DNA of 64,000 nucleotides, from NCBI RefSeq assembly GCF_002288925.2, contig NW_022098001.1:8901996-8965995 (forward strand). Direction: 5' to 3'. The translations under genes and the position numbers were made by a program. The notes under the pieces are model-generated. The model was given only the letters and a program-made list of their open reading frames with translations. It was not told where the DNA came from and did not search any database. Positions within the stretch are counted from its first letter, which is position 1, and each line of letters begins with the position of its first letter. This document shows, piece by piece, positions 22,215-32,774 of this stretch. The DNA is from Delphinapterus leucas. Its lineage: Eukaryota; Chordata; Mammalia; Artiodactyla; Monodontidae.

Positions 22215-22556
22215 CAGTTTTCTTCTTGTAAATATTGTATTTTAAGGTTGGTCTTTTCTAAACAATGCAGTTCCTATGGTTTTATGTTTTTGAAATGTGT
22301 TGTTTCATGCCCTTTCTTTTCCCTTTGCTTCTCTCGCAGTGCCATGGAAAGCCATTCCCTCCTCAATCCCAACCTGCAGCAAGGTGAGGGGGTCCTGTCC
22401 AGCTTCCGAACCACATGGCAGGAGTTTGTAGAGGATCTGGGCTTCTGGAGGGTGTTGCTCTTGATCTTTGTCATTGCTCTGCTGTCTCTTGGCATCGCTT
22501 ACTATGTGAGTGGGGTGCTACCCTTCGTGGAAAACCAGCCTGAACTGGTGCATTAG
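15322..22556 (+). CDS. ANKRD46: ANKRD46, ankyrin repeat domain-containing protein 46
   Basis: Exons 15322-15632, 16806-16964 and 22340-22556 join to 687 nt, 228 residues plus stop, the size of mammalian ANKRD46 (ankyrin repeat small protein). Both introns have GT-AG ends and phases that fit: Cys104 and Ser157 are split across junctions. Ankyrin repeats lie at about residues 11-40, 44-73, 77-103 and 107-138, with canonical GRTGLHLAAARGN and GNTALHL turns. A hydrophobic helix at 195-215 (VLLLIFVIALLSLGIAYYVSG) follows a short amphipathic stretch, so the product is probably tail-anchored or single-pass with the ankyrin part cytosolic. Its molecular role is poorly known; ankyrin repeats bind proteins. 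The start was chosen because it opens the full conserved N-terminus, MSYVFVNDSSQTNVPLLQAC. No break or missing splice site is seen. Confidence 0.97.
15633..16805 (+). other. ANKRD46: ANKRD46 intron between coding exons 1 and 2
   Basis: This is a GT-AG intron of about 1.2 kb. It holds a MIR-like fragment in minus orientation at about 15895-16085 ('gaatgaataactcttaagg', then 'ggtcacacagctgg') and A- or T-rich runs near 16440-16650. The acceptor is 'ctttttag' at 16805. Confidence 0.85.
16806..16964 (+). CDS. ANKRD46: ANKRD46 second coding exon
   Basis: 159 nt. It completes Cys104, codes residues 105-156 (NHQGATPLVLAKRRG onward) and gives two bases of Ser157. The donor is 'gtactt' at 16965, a weaker match to consensus than that of exon 1. 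The exon carries the last ankyrin repeat and the start of the linker. Confidence 0.95.
18595..19292 (+). mobile_element. Old L1 3' end, left part
   Basis: The decayed end of ORF2 is readable: 'aaaatgcagatcaaaacca', then 'gctggtgggaatgtaaaat', then 'cataaaaaggaatg'. After it comes the 3' UTR with 'ggggcagtgggaagtgg'. The element continues after a SINE at 19736-19797. It is 5'-truncated, inserted in the intron in sense orientation, and much more diverged than the long L1. Confidence 0.85.
19293..19735 (-). mobile_element. CHR-type SINE with expanded internal repeats
   Basis: The ends match the CHR family: 'catcagggaagcccc' at the right and a T-rich left end. Its 443 bp is about twice the compact form. 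The extra length is a ladder of diverged units built on 'gggctcagtagttgtggc'. The target-site duplication is 18 bp with two mismatches: 'ctgaatcatgtactttaa' at 19275-19292 and 'ctgaatcacatactttaa' at 19736-19753. It split the older L1. Confidence 0.9.
19736..19797 (+). mobile_element. Old L1 3' end, right part
   Basis: This continues the L1 interrupted by the preceding SINE. It reads 'aagatgaattttatagtac', then 'gaattacatcaatttaaaa', the usual end of old mammalian L1 3' UTRs, and finishes in an A-rich tail. Confidence 0.75.
19806..20057 (+). mobile_element. CHR-type SINE with internal repeats
   Basis: It starts 'gggacttccctggtggcaca' and ends in 'aaataaatattttttaaaaa'. The middle holds repeated 'caactaaggagcc' units. 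The target-site duplication is A-rich: 'aaaaaaagtgaggga' at 19791-19805, with a matching 'aaaaaagtggggg' near 20058-20070. It went into the A-tail of the older L1. Confidence 0.88.
20501..20894. mobile_element. Tc1/mariner (Tigger-like) MITE
   Basis: The element is 394 bp, flanked by TA at 20499-20500 and 20895-20896. Its ends are imperfect inverted repeats: 'caggtccctacccc' on the left, and 'caggtatccccca' read inward from the right. The interior includes the segment 'gcaattgccttaggactcat', which I associate with a mammalian Tigger-type family. It holds no transposase frame, so it is non-autonomous. Confidence 0.8.
21048..21244 (+). other. Exon-like segment with stop, AATAAA and A-run
   Basis: After an acceptor-like 'tttgtgttgttgtag' ending at 21047, a frame stays open for 40 codons (FPLKMSSPIQ to DSKCQ) and stops at TAA 21169-21171. 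AATAAA lies at 21210-21215, then 13 bases, then sixteen A at 21229-21244. The phase of this segment matches the end of ANKRD46 coding exon 2, so splicing would give a 197-residue protein without the membrane helix. The A-run directly after AATAAA instead suggests the 3' end of a processed retrocopy. No clear target-site duplication was found. I cannot decide between the two. Confidence 0.35.
22174..22208. repeat. (TA)n microsatellite
   Basis: An uninterrupted run of about 17 TA units lies 130 bp before the last ANKRD46 exon. It is likely variable between individuals. Confidence 0.9.
22340..22556 (+). CDS. ANKRD46: ANKRD46 last coding exon
   Basis: The exon follows the acceptor 'ttctctcgcag' at 22339. 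It completes Ser157 and codes residues 158-228 (AMESHSLLNPNLQQ onward, ending QPELVH), with TAG at 22554-22556. It encodes the membrane helix at 195-215 and a short tail. Confidence 0.96.
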
Positions 22557-24380
22557 AAGAGCCCATGGGAGAGGAGGCAGATGCCAGTGTCCTGGCTTCC
22601 GTTGTTTGTTCTCAGTTTCTCAAAGTTTTCTCTTGGTGCAAGGCAGTGAGGGCTGTACATTTTTTCTTTTTGCAGTTTTACACATTGTAATCCTTGTAGA
22701 AGAACTAACTACATACTGTAGTCAAGTATACTGTCTTAAAGCTACCTCCAACTCAGCCTGACTTCTTAGGAAAGGCTCTGCATAGCCTTGTTTGATAAAA
22801 ACATGGAAGTGACTAAAGAATGAGAGATAGAGGATGAGACTAGGAAATCCTTGCTACAGAAATCTTACCCTAACACAAGACCAACTAAAGTGAAGTGTTT
22901 GAAGTTTGTCTTATATGATTAGTTTTGGTTGGTAGTTTTGTTTTGTTTTTGTTTATTTTTGCAAGAGCTGCTTTTCTCTGTTTACTCCCTCTGGGGAATA
23001 TCGGGGGCAGGGGCTAGGGGAGAATGAAGCATTCAGCTTAAAACTTGAAGTGCTTTTTTCAAATCCTGTGTAGAGCAAATCAGTATTTTTGGAATGCTTG
23101 GTTTGTTTTAATATTTTCAAGTCTAGTCACATACCAAACAGAACTTTTGAAAATGAGCTGTAGTTTCCTCAAAAATGACTGATTTGATCTTATATTTATT
23201 TGTTTTTAGGATAATTTTGATTTTTTTCTAAGCTGCTTTGCTTGTTGTTGATATCTGTGACGAATGAACTTGAGTTCATTTTGTTCATTTGTCAATTTCC
23301 CCTAGTGCTTATTTCAGAGATATTCTATTCATCAAAAATGCAGTCAGAAAACTTTCTCTACTCAGTAGTTAGCAGGGGAAAATAATTCTGATGTTTAAAC
23401 GTCACTGTAATTCTGTAGCACTATTATTATGGTGAAAAATTCAGTTCTATAAGCTAGCTGTGTTGTCACAATTGTATCATAGTTCATAATTTTTTCATTT
23501 TATGTGCAGTCCTGTTTAGAGGCCCTGTTAGAATTGTGGTGACAATCCCATACATGTCAGTTGTTCTCTGATGGCAAGAATGGATGGTGTATTTCTGAAT
23601 TAACAGTGTTGAACTCTATTGTACTAGGTGTCAAACTCTTTCTGAATGCTAATATTATGTAAATTGAAATATGGCCCCCAAACTGTATTGCAGCTTTTAG
23701 CAGTTGTTTGAAGGCCTCTTTTGTTAATGATTCTGCTATGTTTAAGTCATATTCTTGGGTTGTTAAAAAAGGATATGAAAACTTGAGAATTATTCATTGG
23801 GTGTAGTCAGAAAATTATAGTGAAAGAACTAATGGTTTTATTTTTTAGAACATAAGTCATCTAAGCTACCGCTAGTTGAATTGTTGCTAGAATTAGAAAT
23901 TATAATTTAAAGCAGAATTGGTATTTCTGTGATTCTTTTTGCTTCTTAATATTTTCTCTTTTGCATTTATATATCTAGGATTGAGGCATTTTTCTTCCAT
24001 GTGACTTTATCCTGTCTTAAAGAGCTGTTCTAAAATTCCTGATTTACGTGGCTGCCTCAGGATCAGCTCATAGCATCTTGCTTTTAGGTTAGATACAAAC
24101 AAAATTAATCATACTTGGTGTAAATACAGCAAACCGTGGATGTTAGAATGGAGAACACTAGAACTCAAAATCAAAGTATATTCAGATTAAAAGCTTTGGA
24201 ATTAGCTTTGCTTTTGTTTGTAACTCTAAACAGATGTGCAAAATTGGTTAACATGTATGTAAATATATTGCATTTTTTAAAGATTTATGTTTCCTTTTAA
24301 GTGCTGATTTCTTTGTATTCTATTCTCTGCATTCAGTATTCAGTAATACTACCAATAAACGTATTTATAATCTCTTAATC
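22557..24380 (+). other. ANKRD46: ANKRD46 3' untranslated region
   Basis: This AT-rich stretch of about 1.8 kb follows the stop codon without any young repeat, as expected of a conserved 3' UTR. It ends near the AATAAA at 24354. The exact cleavage site is inferred, not seen. Confidence 0.75.
24354..24359 (+). terminator. ANKRD46: Probable ANKRD46 poly(A) signal
   Basis: AATAAA is followed within 30 to 60 bases by T/G-rich sequence ('ctgtttgcttagg', 'cattgtttttc'), the usual downstream element. It is the strongest candidate in the 2 kb after the stop codon. Confidence 0.7.
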
Positions 24381-24569
24381 ACAATCTGTTTGCTTAGGTA
24401 TCATTGTTTTTCTTTTAATTTAGGGTTTTTTTAAATGGGTTCCAGTTGGCTGTTCATAAAAACAAAGGTTTTTTTTTTCAAACCTGATGTAATAGGTATA
24501 TCACGTTTCACGTATGTTAGCCTTATAAATGTTCTGACACTAATTTGGGTGAATTGCTTTTGGACTTAA

Positions 24570-24790
24570 GCGTGATAATAACTACCATGATTAAGCACCT
24601 CCCAATTTTACAGGTCAGTTCACGTGCCTCATCTCACTTCATCCTTATGTTCACCCCACCCCTGCTGTATTTCCCCATTTTATAAGATGAGGAAACTGAC
24701 ACTAGGAGGTTTAAGTAACTTGTCCAATATCAGACAGCTAGGACATAGTGGAATAGGGATTCCACATTCAGGCTCTATCCCCAATTATAA
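24570..24790 (-). mobile_element. MIR SINE, minus orientation
   Basis: The segment has 'cccattttataagatgagg', 'aaactgacactagg', 'ggtttaagtaacttgtcc' and 'cagacagctagg', which is the MIR core read in reverse. It is an ancient copy, 200 bp past the ANKRD46 poly(A) signal. Confidence 0.8.
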
Positions 24791-25090
24791 GTTTGCCTTT
24801 TCCTCCTGCCCTGCTGTCTGTCATGAGTCTGGTAGTGGAACCATCTAGAATCTTGCCTACTGCCGTCTCAGCAACACCTGTTACTAAAATGTTCACTCCT
24901 GTTTCTAAATATTTATCTTTTCCTCCTCCTATAATGCACCATTTTTCCACATCCTCCCAGGATTTACTAACCCTTCATATTGAAGCTCAATCCCTGGCAT
25001 GTTCAGAAAACCTAACATAGTTAAACGTATCTGACTGCCCACTTCTCTCCCTGTCATTCCTCATCACTTACCGTACTCAGTAAACAGGTA

Positions 25091-25684
25091 CAGTTGACCC
25101 TTGAACACTGCAGGGGTTACTAGGAAGTAGGGGCACTGACCACCGCACAGCTGAAATCGGCGAGTAAGTTGACAGGGGGCCCTTGGTATCTATGGTTCTG
25201 CACCTGCAGACTCAGCCAACAGTTGATGATCTTGCAGTGCTGCACGACGTATCTTTTGTTAAGATTTATTTATTATTTATTTATTTATTTTTGGCTGTGG
25301 CTGGGTCTTAGTTACGGCACCTGGGATCTTTGTTGAGGCGTGCAGGATCTTTCGTTGTGGCGCGCAGGCCCTTTGTTGTGCTGCGCGGGTTTCCTCTTCT
25401 CTAGCTGTGGTGCACAGTCTCCAGGGTGCGTGGGCTCTGTAGTTCGCAGCATGTGTGCTCTAGTTGAGGCCGCGGGCTCAGTAGTTGTGACGCAGGGGCT
25501 TAGTTGCCCTGCGGCATGTGGGATCTTAGTTCCCCGACCAGGGATCAAACCCACATCCCCTGCATTGTAAGGCAGATTCTTTACCACTGGACCACCAGGG
25601 AAATCCCTGTACTACGTATTTAAGAAAAAAAATCCAGATATAAGTGGACCCATGCATTTAAAACCCTTGTTCAAGGGTCAACTG
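25091..25684. mobile_element. Tc1/mariner (Tigger-like) MITE, interrupted by a SINE
   Basis: The ends are inverted repeats: 'cagttgacccttgaaca' at 25091 and 'tgttcaagggtcaactg' ending at 25684. A TA flanks the left end (25089-25090). The right flank is 'aa', probably a mutated TA. A SINE at 25253-25607 splits it, leaving about 240 bp of MITE. No transposase frame is present. Confidence 0.85.
25253..25607 (-). mobile_element. CHR-type SINE inside the MITE
   Basis: Read on the minus strand it starts 'gggatttccctggtggtcca' and continues through repeated 'ctgagcccgcggcc' type units to an (AAAT)n tail. Imperfect 12-bp target-site duplications lie at 25241-25252 and 25608-25619 ('tgcacgacgtat' and 'tgtactacgtat'). 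Confidence 0.9.
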
Positions 25685-25698
25685 AATTTTTTTTTTTT

Positions 25699-26029
25699 TA
25701 AAGCCTGGTGGGATTTTTTTTTTTTTTTTTTTGGCTGCGTTGGGTCTTCGTTGCTGCACGCAGGCTTTCTCTAGTTGTGGTGAGCAGGGGCTGCTCTTCG
25801 TTGCGGTGCATGGGCTTCTCATTGTGGTGGCTTCTCGTTGCAGAGCACGGGCAATAGACACGCGGGCTTCCGTAGTTGTGGCTCACGGGCTCTAGAGCGC
25901 AGGGTCTGTAGTTGTGGCGCACGGGCTTAGTTGCTCTGCGGCATGTGGGATCTTCCTGGACCAGGGCTCGAACCCATGGCCCCTGCATTGGCAGGCGGAT
26001 TCTTAACCACTGCACCACCAGGGAAGTCC
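25699..26029 (-). mobile_element. CHR-type SINE at the right edge of the MITE
   Basis: On the minus strand it begins 'gacttccctggtggtgcagt' and ends in a poly(A), seen as T-runs at 25685-25732. A direct repeat of 'tcaactgaattttttttt' lies on both sides (from 25678 and from 26030). The left copy is the tip of the MITE, so the SINE is younger than the MITE. Confidence 0.9.
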
Positions 26030-26509
26030 TCAACTGAATTTTTTTTTTTGGTCTTTTTGATGATAAGTTTCATGAGACCAGGGACTTCGTCTGTTTTTCC
26101 TTTCCCATTTGTTCACAGTGCACCCTGTAGAACTCTTTGAACACAAAGACTTTTTTTTTACAATAACTGTATTTTTTCTTTTCAGATTTAAACGTACTTT
26201 TCACACGTTTCCTCCAACAGGCTGCATGTGTGAATGTGCTGACCATTCTTCTTCCGCAGTATGCCTGCCACTGGATGGAAGGGCTAGAGTCTTGTACCCC
26301 TGGCTTCTTTATGCAAGAGCATGCAGGCTTTCCACTAGTATAGCCTGCCTCACATTTACCACAGGTTTTTTAAAAAAAAAGCATAGTTGCTCTCTATTTT
26401 ACCATATGGTATTAGAAGTCCAGAAACAATAGTTACCTTTTGTTGTTGTTGTTGTTTTATTTTAACCAGACCTCAGTCTTTGACTTGTGAAATTGTTTGT
26501 GAATGTATC

Positions 26510-27030
26510 AAAGTGCTTTCAGCTGCAAGAAGCCAAAATCCAAATTCAAAGTGGCTTAAACCATAGGAAATGTATTGACTTATGTAACTGGAAGCCCAGA
26601 GGTAGAGTAGACCCCAAGGGTGACATAATCCAAATCTAGCTCAGTTACCCTCTGCTTTTCGCGCTGTCCTCCCGTTTGTTGGTTTCATCCTCCAGCTGGA
26701 TCTGATATGAGTCCAGAATTTTCAGGCCTGACATGCATTTGTGACCATGTAGAGAAGAAGAAAGAAACCATCTTTCCTCTGGTGTTCTCCTAGGAAACTT
26801 TCCTGCCGAGTCCCCAGCCGACTTCCTCTTGGTTTCATTGGCCGACATTACATCGTGTACCCTATTCTCAAACCAGCCAATGCCATGCACTGATTTACTA
26901 GGCCTAGCTTGATGGATCAGTCATCGGGGAGGGTGGGGTTGGTAGGATTAATGTGATTGGCTTGGACCAATTGTTTTAGAAATGATGGGAGGTGCTTCTG
27001 GCAGTAAGTGGGCAGGGCCCGTAGATGTTT
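26510..27030. mobile_element. Old unclassified interspersed repeat, copy 1
   Basis: The stretch 'aattcaaagtggcttaaac', then 'tgtattgacttatgtaactgg', then 'agcccagaggtagag' is shared in style with 43475-43600, 56405-56810 and 63395-63790. It resembles a widespread ancient mammalian repeat whose family name I cannot give with confidence. Confidence 0.45.
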
Positions 27031-28069
27031 TATGTCTTACAGAACATGGGGCAGTTTAGCACAACAAAGAATCATTCCACATCCCACATGATTCTTGAAT
27101 GTTCTGCTGGTCATTCATATGGGTGGTTTTTTTTTTTTTTTAAGTTTGTTATCCGAGCCTAAACCCTAACTCCATTTTACATTTTAAAGTATTTTTTCAT
27201 ACGGTTTTAATATACCCTGAATTTTCTAAGAATACAACCACAAGATAATTGTGGGGAGATTCTACTCTGTTTTGTTCAAAGCTTGACCAGGAATCATACC
27301 TCTTCCAAGAAATCTTGTTATTGAAGACGGTGTTGCTGGTGATAACTGAGTCCCCCATATAATTCTCTGTGTGGCTGCTGATGACGTCACTGTTTCTTCT
27401 AGTGTAGCTGTGCCTGGGTCTTCACATATTGAAATGCACACTTTGTTATCAATTACTTTCCCTTTATTTTTCCTTTATATTACATGATTTATATTAAATC
27501 ATTTTATTTCAGCAGTTGTTACTCACTTTTATCTGGGATGTATACTAGAGCTTCTTTTAGTCACCTTGGTATACCTTTTCCTAGTAGTTTATCTTGGAGG
27601 GTACACCAGGAAGTAGCATTTCTCAAAGTCAATAGAACACTGGGGAGAAGAAAAGAAGCCAGCATCTGGTTAAACCTTTTAAAATTGTTCAAGCTGAAAC
27701 AGTCCCAGCTGTGCTAGATGAAGTAGGACTTTGGGATCAGGCCCATGCCTTTGAGCTCTGAAGTCGATTCAAAACAGTTTTCTAGGGAGGATCTTGGCCT
27801 TGCTATGGGTACCTCCTTGGCTTCCCTCAAAGTGCAGATAGGCTGGCACTCTGCTCAGTCGCTCGTGTGTTCATTCTGTTCATTTTACATCACAAACGGA
27901 CAGCTCCACGTAAGGCATAGGGGTCTGTGCTCATTAGGCAACAGAGGTTTGGTCACGCTCCAGTTAGATGTCAAGGAATAATACAATCTGGAGTTCTTGT
28001 TGCCTAATACTCCTCAAAAACTTAGCTGATAGCAGTATTAAGAGAGTATTCCTTGGAAGCCCTTGTAGG
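27031..28069. other. Non-coding sequence, nothing recognised
   Basis: A T-run at 27127-27142 and a short 40-bp segment (27148-27190) that recurs at 28202-28240 are the only features noticed. No exon or gene was identified. Confidence 0.4.
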
Positions 28070-28335
28070 TCAGCAGTGTCCAAATTTTCTGCAATGATGG
28101 AGATTTTCTGTTTCTGTGCTGTCTGGTGTGGTAGCCACTCATCACTGTGGCTACTCAAATTAATTTAAATTAAATTAGAAATTCAGTTCTTCTTTAGCAC
28201 AGTTATCTGAGCCTGAAACCCAACTCCATTTTACATTTAACAAAACTAGCCACATTTCTAGTGTTCGGTAGCCACAAGAGGCTGGTGTACTGGACAGCAT
28301 TTTTGCAGAAACTTCTTTTGGACAGCACTGTTCTC
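28070..28335. mobile_element. hAT-type MITE
   Basis: The left end has 'cagtgtccaaattttctgc' and the right end 'ttggacagcactg', which are inverted repeats. Inside are 'gtggtagccactcatcactg' and 'ggtagccacaagaggctgg' segments typical of mammalian hAT-Charlie derived elements. It contains an extra piece at 28202-28240 not expected of the family. Confidence 0.65.
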
Positions 28336-28429
28336 AAATCTACCTTGGGCTCGTCGGGTCGAGGCAGTGCTAGCTGTGGAACTGTATTAAGGCAGTTTCC
28401 ACCGCATTTGCTTTTACTGAGCTCTTTGT

Positions 28430-28600
28430 TATCAAGTGGTAACACTGTAACAGTGCTTATTAACTCACTTAATCCTCAGCCAGTTGCTGTTGTACCCCCA
28501 CCTCACAGGGCCAATGAGGTCACCCTGAGGCAGGTTGGAAAAACGCCCCAGGCCACACAGCTATTAAGTGGCAGAGCTGGGGTTTGAAGTCTGACGGGAT
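28430..28600 (-). mobile_element. MIR SINE, minus orientation
   Basis: The order is 'ttaactcacttaatcctc', 'cctcacagggccaatgagg', 'ccaggccacacagctattaa' and 'gtggcagagctggggtttga', the reverse MIR core. Confidence 0.8.
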
Positions 28601-29993
28601 AGGACTGGAGTCTCTTCTAGCCAGGTGCGCTGTGATGCCTCCCCCTGCTTAGTTGTGGTACCATCATCTTGAAGTACGACTTGTCTCGAGGACTAAGCCC
28701 AGTGTGTTAGCCACTGCACCTATTCTAAGGAAAGTTACTGAGCGTGCTGTTGGCACAGCTCTTCAGTATGAAGACCCCGATTGCTTTTTACAACCACAGA
28801 TAACTGCATTTCTGCTGAGCTTTACTTCCATCTTACGTTCTCTATGAATTATGTAGTTGATCAGGCAGAACCTCTCTTTCACATCACATGCTGAAAAGCT
28901 TAATGCCAAATTTGGGTTCCACCAGAAGCAATTGTAATACTGGTCATTATGGTGATTTATTAGAACCTCATTCCTGGTTTATTTTATATCTTCATCTTTA
29001 GTTTTATTTTCCTATTCTAAATGTTCACTCTGAATTTATGCTATTCTGTATTATTTAAGCCCCCTTAAATCATTTTTGGATCATGATGGGGGGATGGATA
29101 GTTAATTAGACAGTTATGAGTTTGGACTGAAAGAACTACCACAAAACTACCTGTCAGTTTCTGGAAACTAATGACAGAAAATGCATGGACCTTTTGCAGT
29201 TGGAAAAAATAGTTTGTGGCCTCCTATTCAAAATGCAGTTACGGTTTTTGGCATGGCTGCAATTGTTCGTTTACCTCATTTATATGTCTCTCCTTGTTCC
29301 GAAAAGGATTTGAGTTCAGCTGAATAAGCAGGTATTAGTCTAAACTTTGGAAATCAAATGTCCTAGTTCTATTCTAGCATTTTGGTGAATCATTTGAGTG
29401 AAGCCTGAAAAATCAACATTAACAAGTACTATAATCATAGAATTTTAGAGATAGGGGGCCATTAGAAATCACCTGGAGAGGGTAGAGGACCAAGAAGAAC
29501 TCAATGACTGTGGACCCTCAAGTAAGAAAGGGGCAGAAATGTTAGGTGACTCCACTCTAGTACTCTTACCTCAACTACACTGCCCCTTACTCGCATGGTC
29601 TCCATCCCTCCAACCCCCACATGCTATTCTAAATGTTATTTTAAAATGTGAGTATCTGGCGTTAGATACATAAAGATAAACCTCGCACTGTGTTCTGTGT
29701 ACTTTAATAATTAACCAAAATACTGAGCTGTTTAGTAAGCTGATGCTGTCATAAGCCAAGGATGTATTTTCCTGTCACCCAAGTCTCCTTTTTTTTTATG
29801 AACAGGAGAATCACCATAAACTATCATCTTCTCTTGATAAACATTTTAAGTGAGAAATCTTTTCAGTTCTCAAAAAAACCACAAAAAACCCTGCAGCAAA
29901 TAATGGACTTCTCTATAAAGTGCCTTACACCGTGGAAATGCTGTGAGGAAGCTAAGTAGAAAGTTCCAGAGTACCACTGTGTCCCTGGTAAGT
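28601..29993. other. Non-coding sequence, nothing recognised
   Basis: No exon signals combined with protein-like reading were found. Mild AT richness with no clear repeat family. Confidence 0.4.
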
Positions 29994-30007
29994 CACAGTA
30001 CTACTAC

Positions 30008-30139
30008 TTTAGTGGTTGTTTTTTTGTTTTGGCCACACCACATCGCTTGCGAGATCCTAGTTCCCAGACCAGGGATTGAACCTGGGCCTTTGGCAGTGAA
30101 AGCACAGCGTCTCAACCTCTGGACCGCCAGGGAATTCCC
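30008..30139 (-). mobile_element. CHR-type SINE, short form
   Basis: On the minus strand it begins 'gggaattccctggcggtcca' and ends at a T-rich (A-tail) segment near 30010-30030. The target-site duplication is 'cacagtactactac' at 29994-30007 and 'cacagtacttcttac' from 30140. Confidence 0.88.
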
Positions 30140-30153
30140 CACAGTACTTCTTA

Positions 30154-32436
30154 CTAGAACAACTATTTCTTCAATACTACTGTCTGCTACTTGCTTTTCA
30201 TTCAAGTTAGGAGATTGATGGTTACAGGACCATTTGTAAACTCAAGCCCTAGAGTTATAACATGCCCTGCCTGATGGTGTTTAACAAGGCCATTCACTGC
30301 CTGGTTCCCTAGTGTGTCAGGGATGTCTTGTGGGTGTTAATTGAGCTGTTCAATAAGTGTTCCTGTGTGTCCTTTCCCACATCTTTGGAAGCATCTCTAA
30401 AGAGAGAAATGTGTGAAGGTAGGAAAATAACCCACACCAGGATAATGCTATCACTGTATCTGCTTAGGAATCGCTCATTTTAGGGGTATTCACTAGACTC
30501 TTCTCCCCCCTTTCTTTTCCCAAAGGTTTTGTTTTGTTTTACTTCCGGGTTACTTTTTTCATGTCCAGTTAGTCTGAGGATCAACTTAATAATAAGCTCT
30601 GACCAAGGATAATTCCAACTTGAAATGTGCAATAGTAAATCTATTCCTGAGATTTAAAAAAATAATAATAAATGGATAATTTTTTTATTTGCTGGAATCA
30701 TTACAAATTAATGTGTACGTATATTATTTTATGAGTAATATATTTCAGCAAATTTTAGTTGTTTTCTTTTTCTCTTTTTTTACAGTACCCCTTGATGGGC
30801 TTTTAAAATTATATGGTATGCAGTGTTAGCACTACAGAGTGCTTACGTTTTGTGTGTGTCCATAAGCCAAATTCCTTTTTTTGGAGGTTCAAGGATAATT
30901 GCTAGCCTAATTCTCTTGCATCTTCATGCTATAAATTGCAAGTATTTAGAAGTGCGGCATTGCAGGGATAGTTGTTTCTTCCTGTAATTGGGCTATGAGA
31001 AGGTTATTCTTTGTGACAATAAAAATTAATATTCCCTTTCTTTGGGGATTAATTTCTAAATTTGAAGACTCTGGGTCGGAGTTGGCCGGACTGTTGCACT
31101 GAAATTTCAGCCCCTAAGAAACAAAAATAGGTTTTGAAATAGTTTCTAGGTTACTGGCACAGAAAGCTGGCTAAAAGCTGTAACTTACTTCGGGTAAGTC
31201 CTAGTTAGTACAATTCCATCAGCACAGGCTGTGCTTTCAGACTCTGACTCAAATTTAGGAGAAAATAAAATGTAAGGTTCCCTAAATTCTTATTCTGTAA
31301 GTTTAGGCTTGGGTGATTCTCCTTTATTTTAGTAGAGCCCCTGATTTGGGGAGGGGAGACATTTAATCAGTTCTGTATTTCACCTTACTGAACTATCCAC
31401 ATTCATTTGTTATTTTAGTTTAAGTTATAGTTTGGATCAGATGGTGCAGGCTGTAGTTATACTGGAAAACATAACTGCTTTAATAATTGCTTTATTAATT
31501 ACAACCCTCATCCATTATTTTTCATACCAGTGGCCTTATAGAACCTTCCATGCATCATCTCATTAGCTCTGTGAGCCCCTCCTCAGTAAAGGAGCCTCTC
31601 AGCCATCAGTAGAGCCCAGAGACCTCTCCAATGATAGGGAGAAGGGAAATGCCCCGGCTCATAACCTCTGAACTGTCCCATCTCAGGTATACATTGGGAA
31701 GGGAAGTACCTTTATAAACACCTGTGACATTTAAAAATTCCAAATGCGCACCTTGTAAGACTCAAGAGGGTGATTTCCACTGAGTTCCATGAGAAAAGAT
31801 CCAGATGTTAGTGGCCACATTTGCTAAATTCTTTTCGAAGGGATTCCTCTAATAGAAGTGTTCTTGTTGCTAACTTGGAAATGAGAATTATGGAAGCTTA
31901 TATTTTCTTTCTAACTGAGCTTGTTTTCTGTTTAGGAAGCATGAAACTTTTCACTCCTGGTTTTTGTATCTGTGATTATGTTGGTGCTGTCATGACATCA
32001 TCTTGCCTAACTACAAAAATGTTTTCTTGGCTGAGCTTAGAAACCCACTATACTTCTACGATCTTCAAAATATATGTGCTGGTCCATGGTATGGGAACAC
32101 ACTGGGTCCTCAGTCAACAAGCCTTCAGTCATTCTGGAATTCCCATTCTGGAAAGTGGCAGCCCCGGCCTCCAACACAGAGAAGCAATGCCCTTTCTTAT
32201 TTCTCCTTTGACAAACCCTGTACCTTTCCAAGGCCTGCCCTGCCCTAGTCTCGAGCTGTAGTTAGAGGAAAGAGAGATTGAGACTTGGAAGGCAAGCAAT
32301 TATCTTGTTCTCTGGTCCTGACTCAAATAATGCTATGAGTAGAAGGGGCCTGGAGCTTCCACTCCCCTAAATTACAATTCTCTTTCTACAAACTAAACGT
32401 CTGCCCCTGCTTAGAATACAACTTCTATTAAATCAA
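30154..32436. other. Non-coding sequence, nothing recognised
   Basis: A 146-codon frame at 31821-32261 shows no domain, no matching splice context and no protein-like composition, so it is not called. No repeat was recognised with confidence. Confidence 0.4.
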
Positions 32437-32449
32437 GAGGCTTATTCTT

Positions 32450-32774
32450 TTTTTTTTAAATAGTGTTTTATTTGTTTTTACTTGTTGACAGTTTGCTTTA
32501 TTTATTTATTTATGGCTGTGTTGGGTCTTCGTTTCTATGCGAGGGCTTTCTCTAGTTGTGGCAAGCGGGGGCCACTCTTCATCGCGGTACGCGGGTCTCT
32601 CACTATCGTGGCCTTCTTGTTGCGGAGCACAGGCTCCAGACGTGCAGGCTCAGTAACTGTGGCTCACGGGCCCAGTTGCTCCGCGGCATGTGGGATCTTC
32701 CCAGACCAGGGCTCAAACTCGTGTCCCCTGCATTGGCAGGCAGATTCTCAACCACTGCGCCACCAGGGAAGCCC
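32450..32774 (-). mobile_element. CHR-type SINE, long form
   Basis: The minus strand starts 'gggcttccctggtggcgcag' and ends in an A-rich tail, seen as T-rich at 32446-32515. A perfect 13-bp duplication 'gaggcttattctt' lies at 32437-32449 and 32775-32787. Confidence 0.93.

Larger units (their letters stand above)
16965..22339 (+). other. ANKRD46: ANKRD46 intron between coding exons 2 and 3
   Basis: This is a GT-AG intron of about 5.4 kb. It contains an L1 3' end split by a SINE (18595-19797), a second SINE, a TA-flanked MITE, an exon-like segment at 21048-21244 and a (TA)n microsatellite at 22174-22208. The stretches 16965-18590 and 21250-22170 show nothing recognised. Confidence 0.85.

Noticed and set aside
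31821..32261. 146-codon frame on the plus strand, tested as a possible exon
   Set aside because: No domain, and no acceptor-donor pair framing it convincingly.
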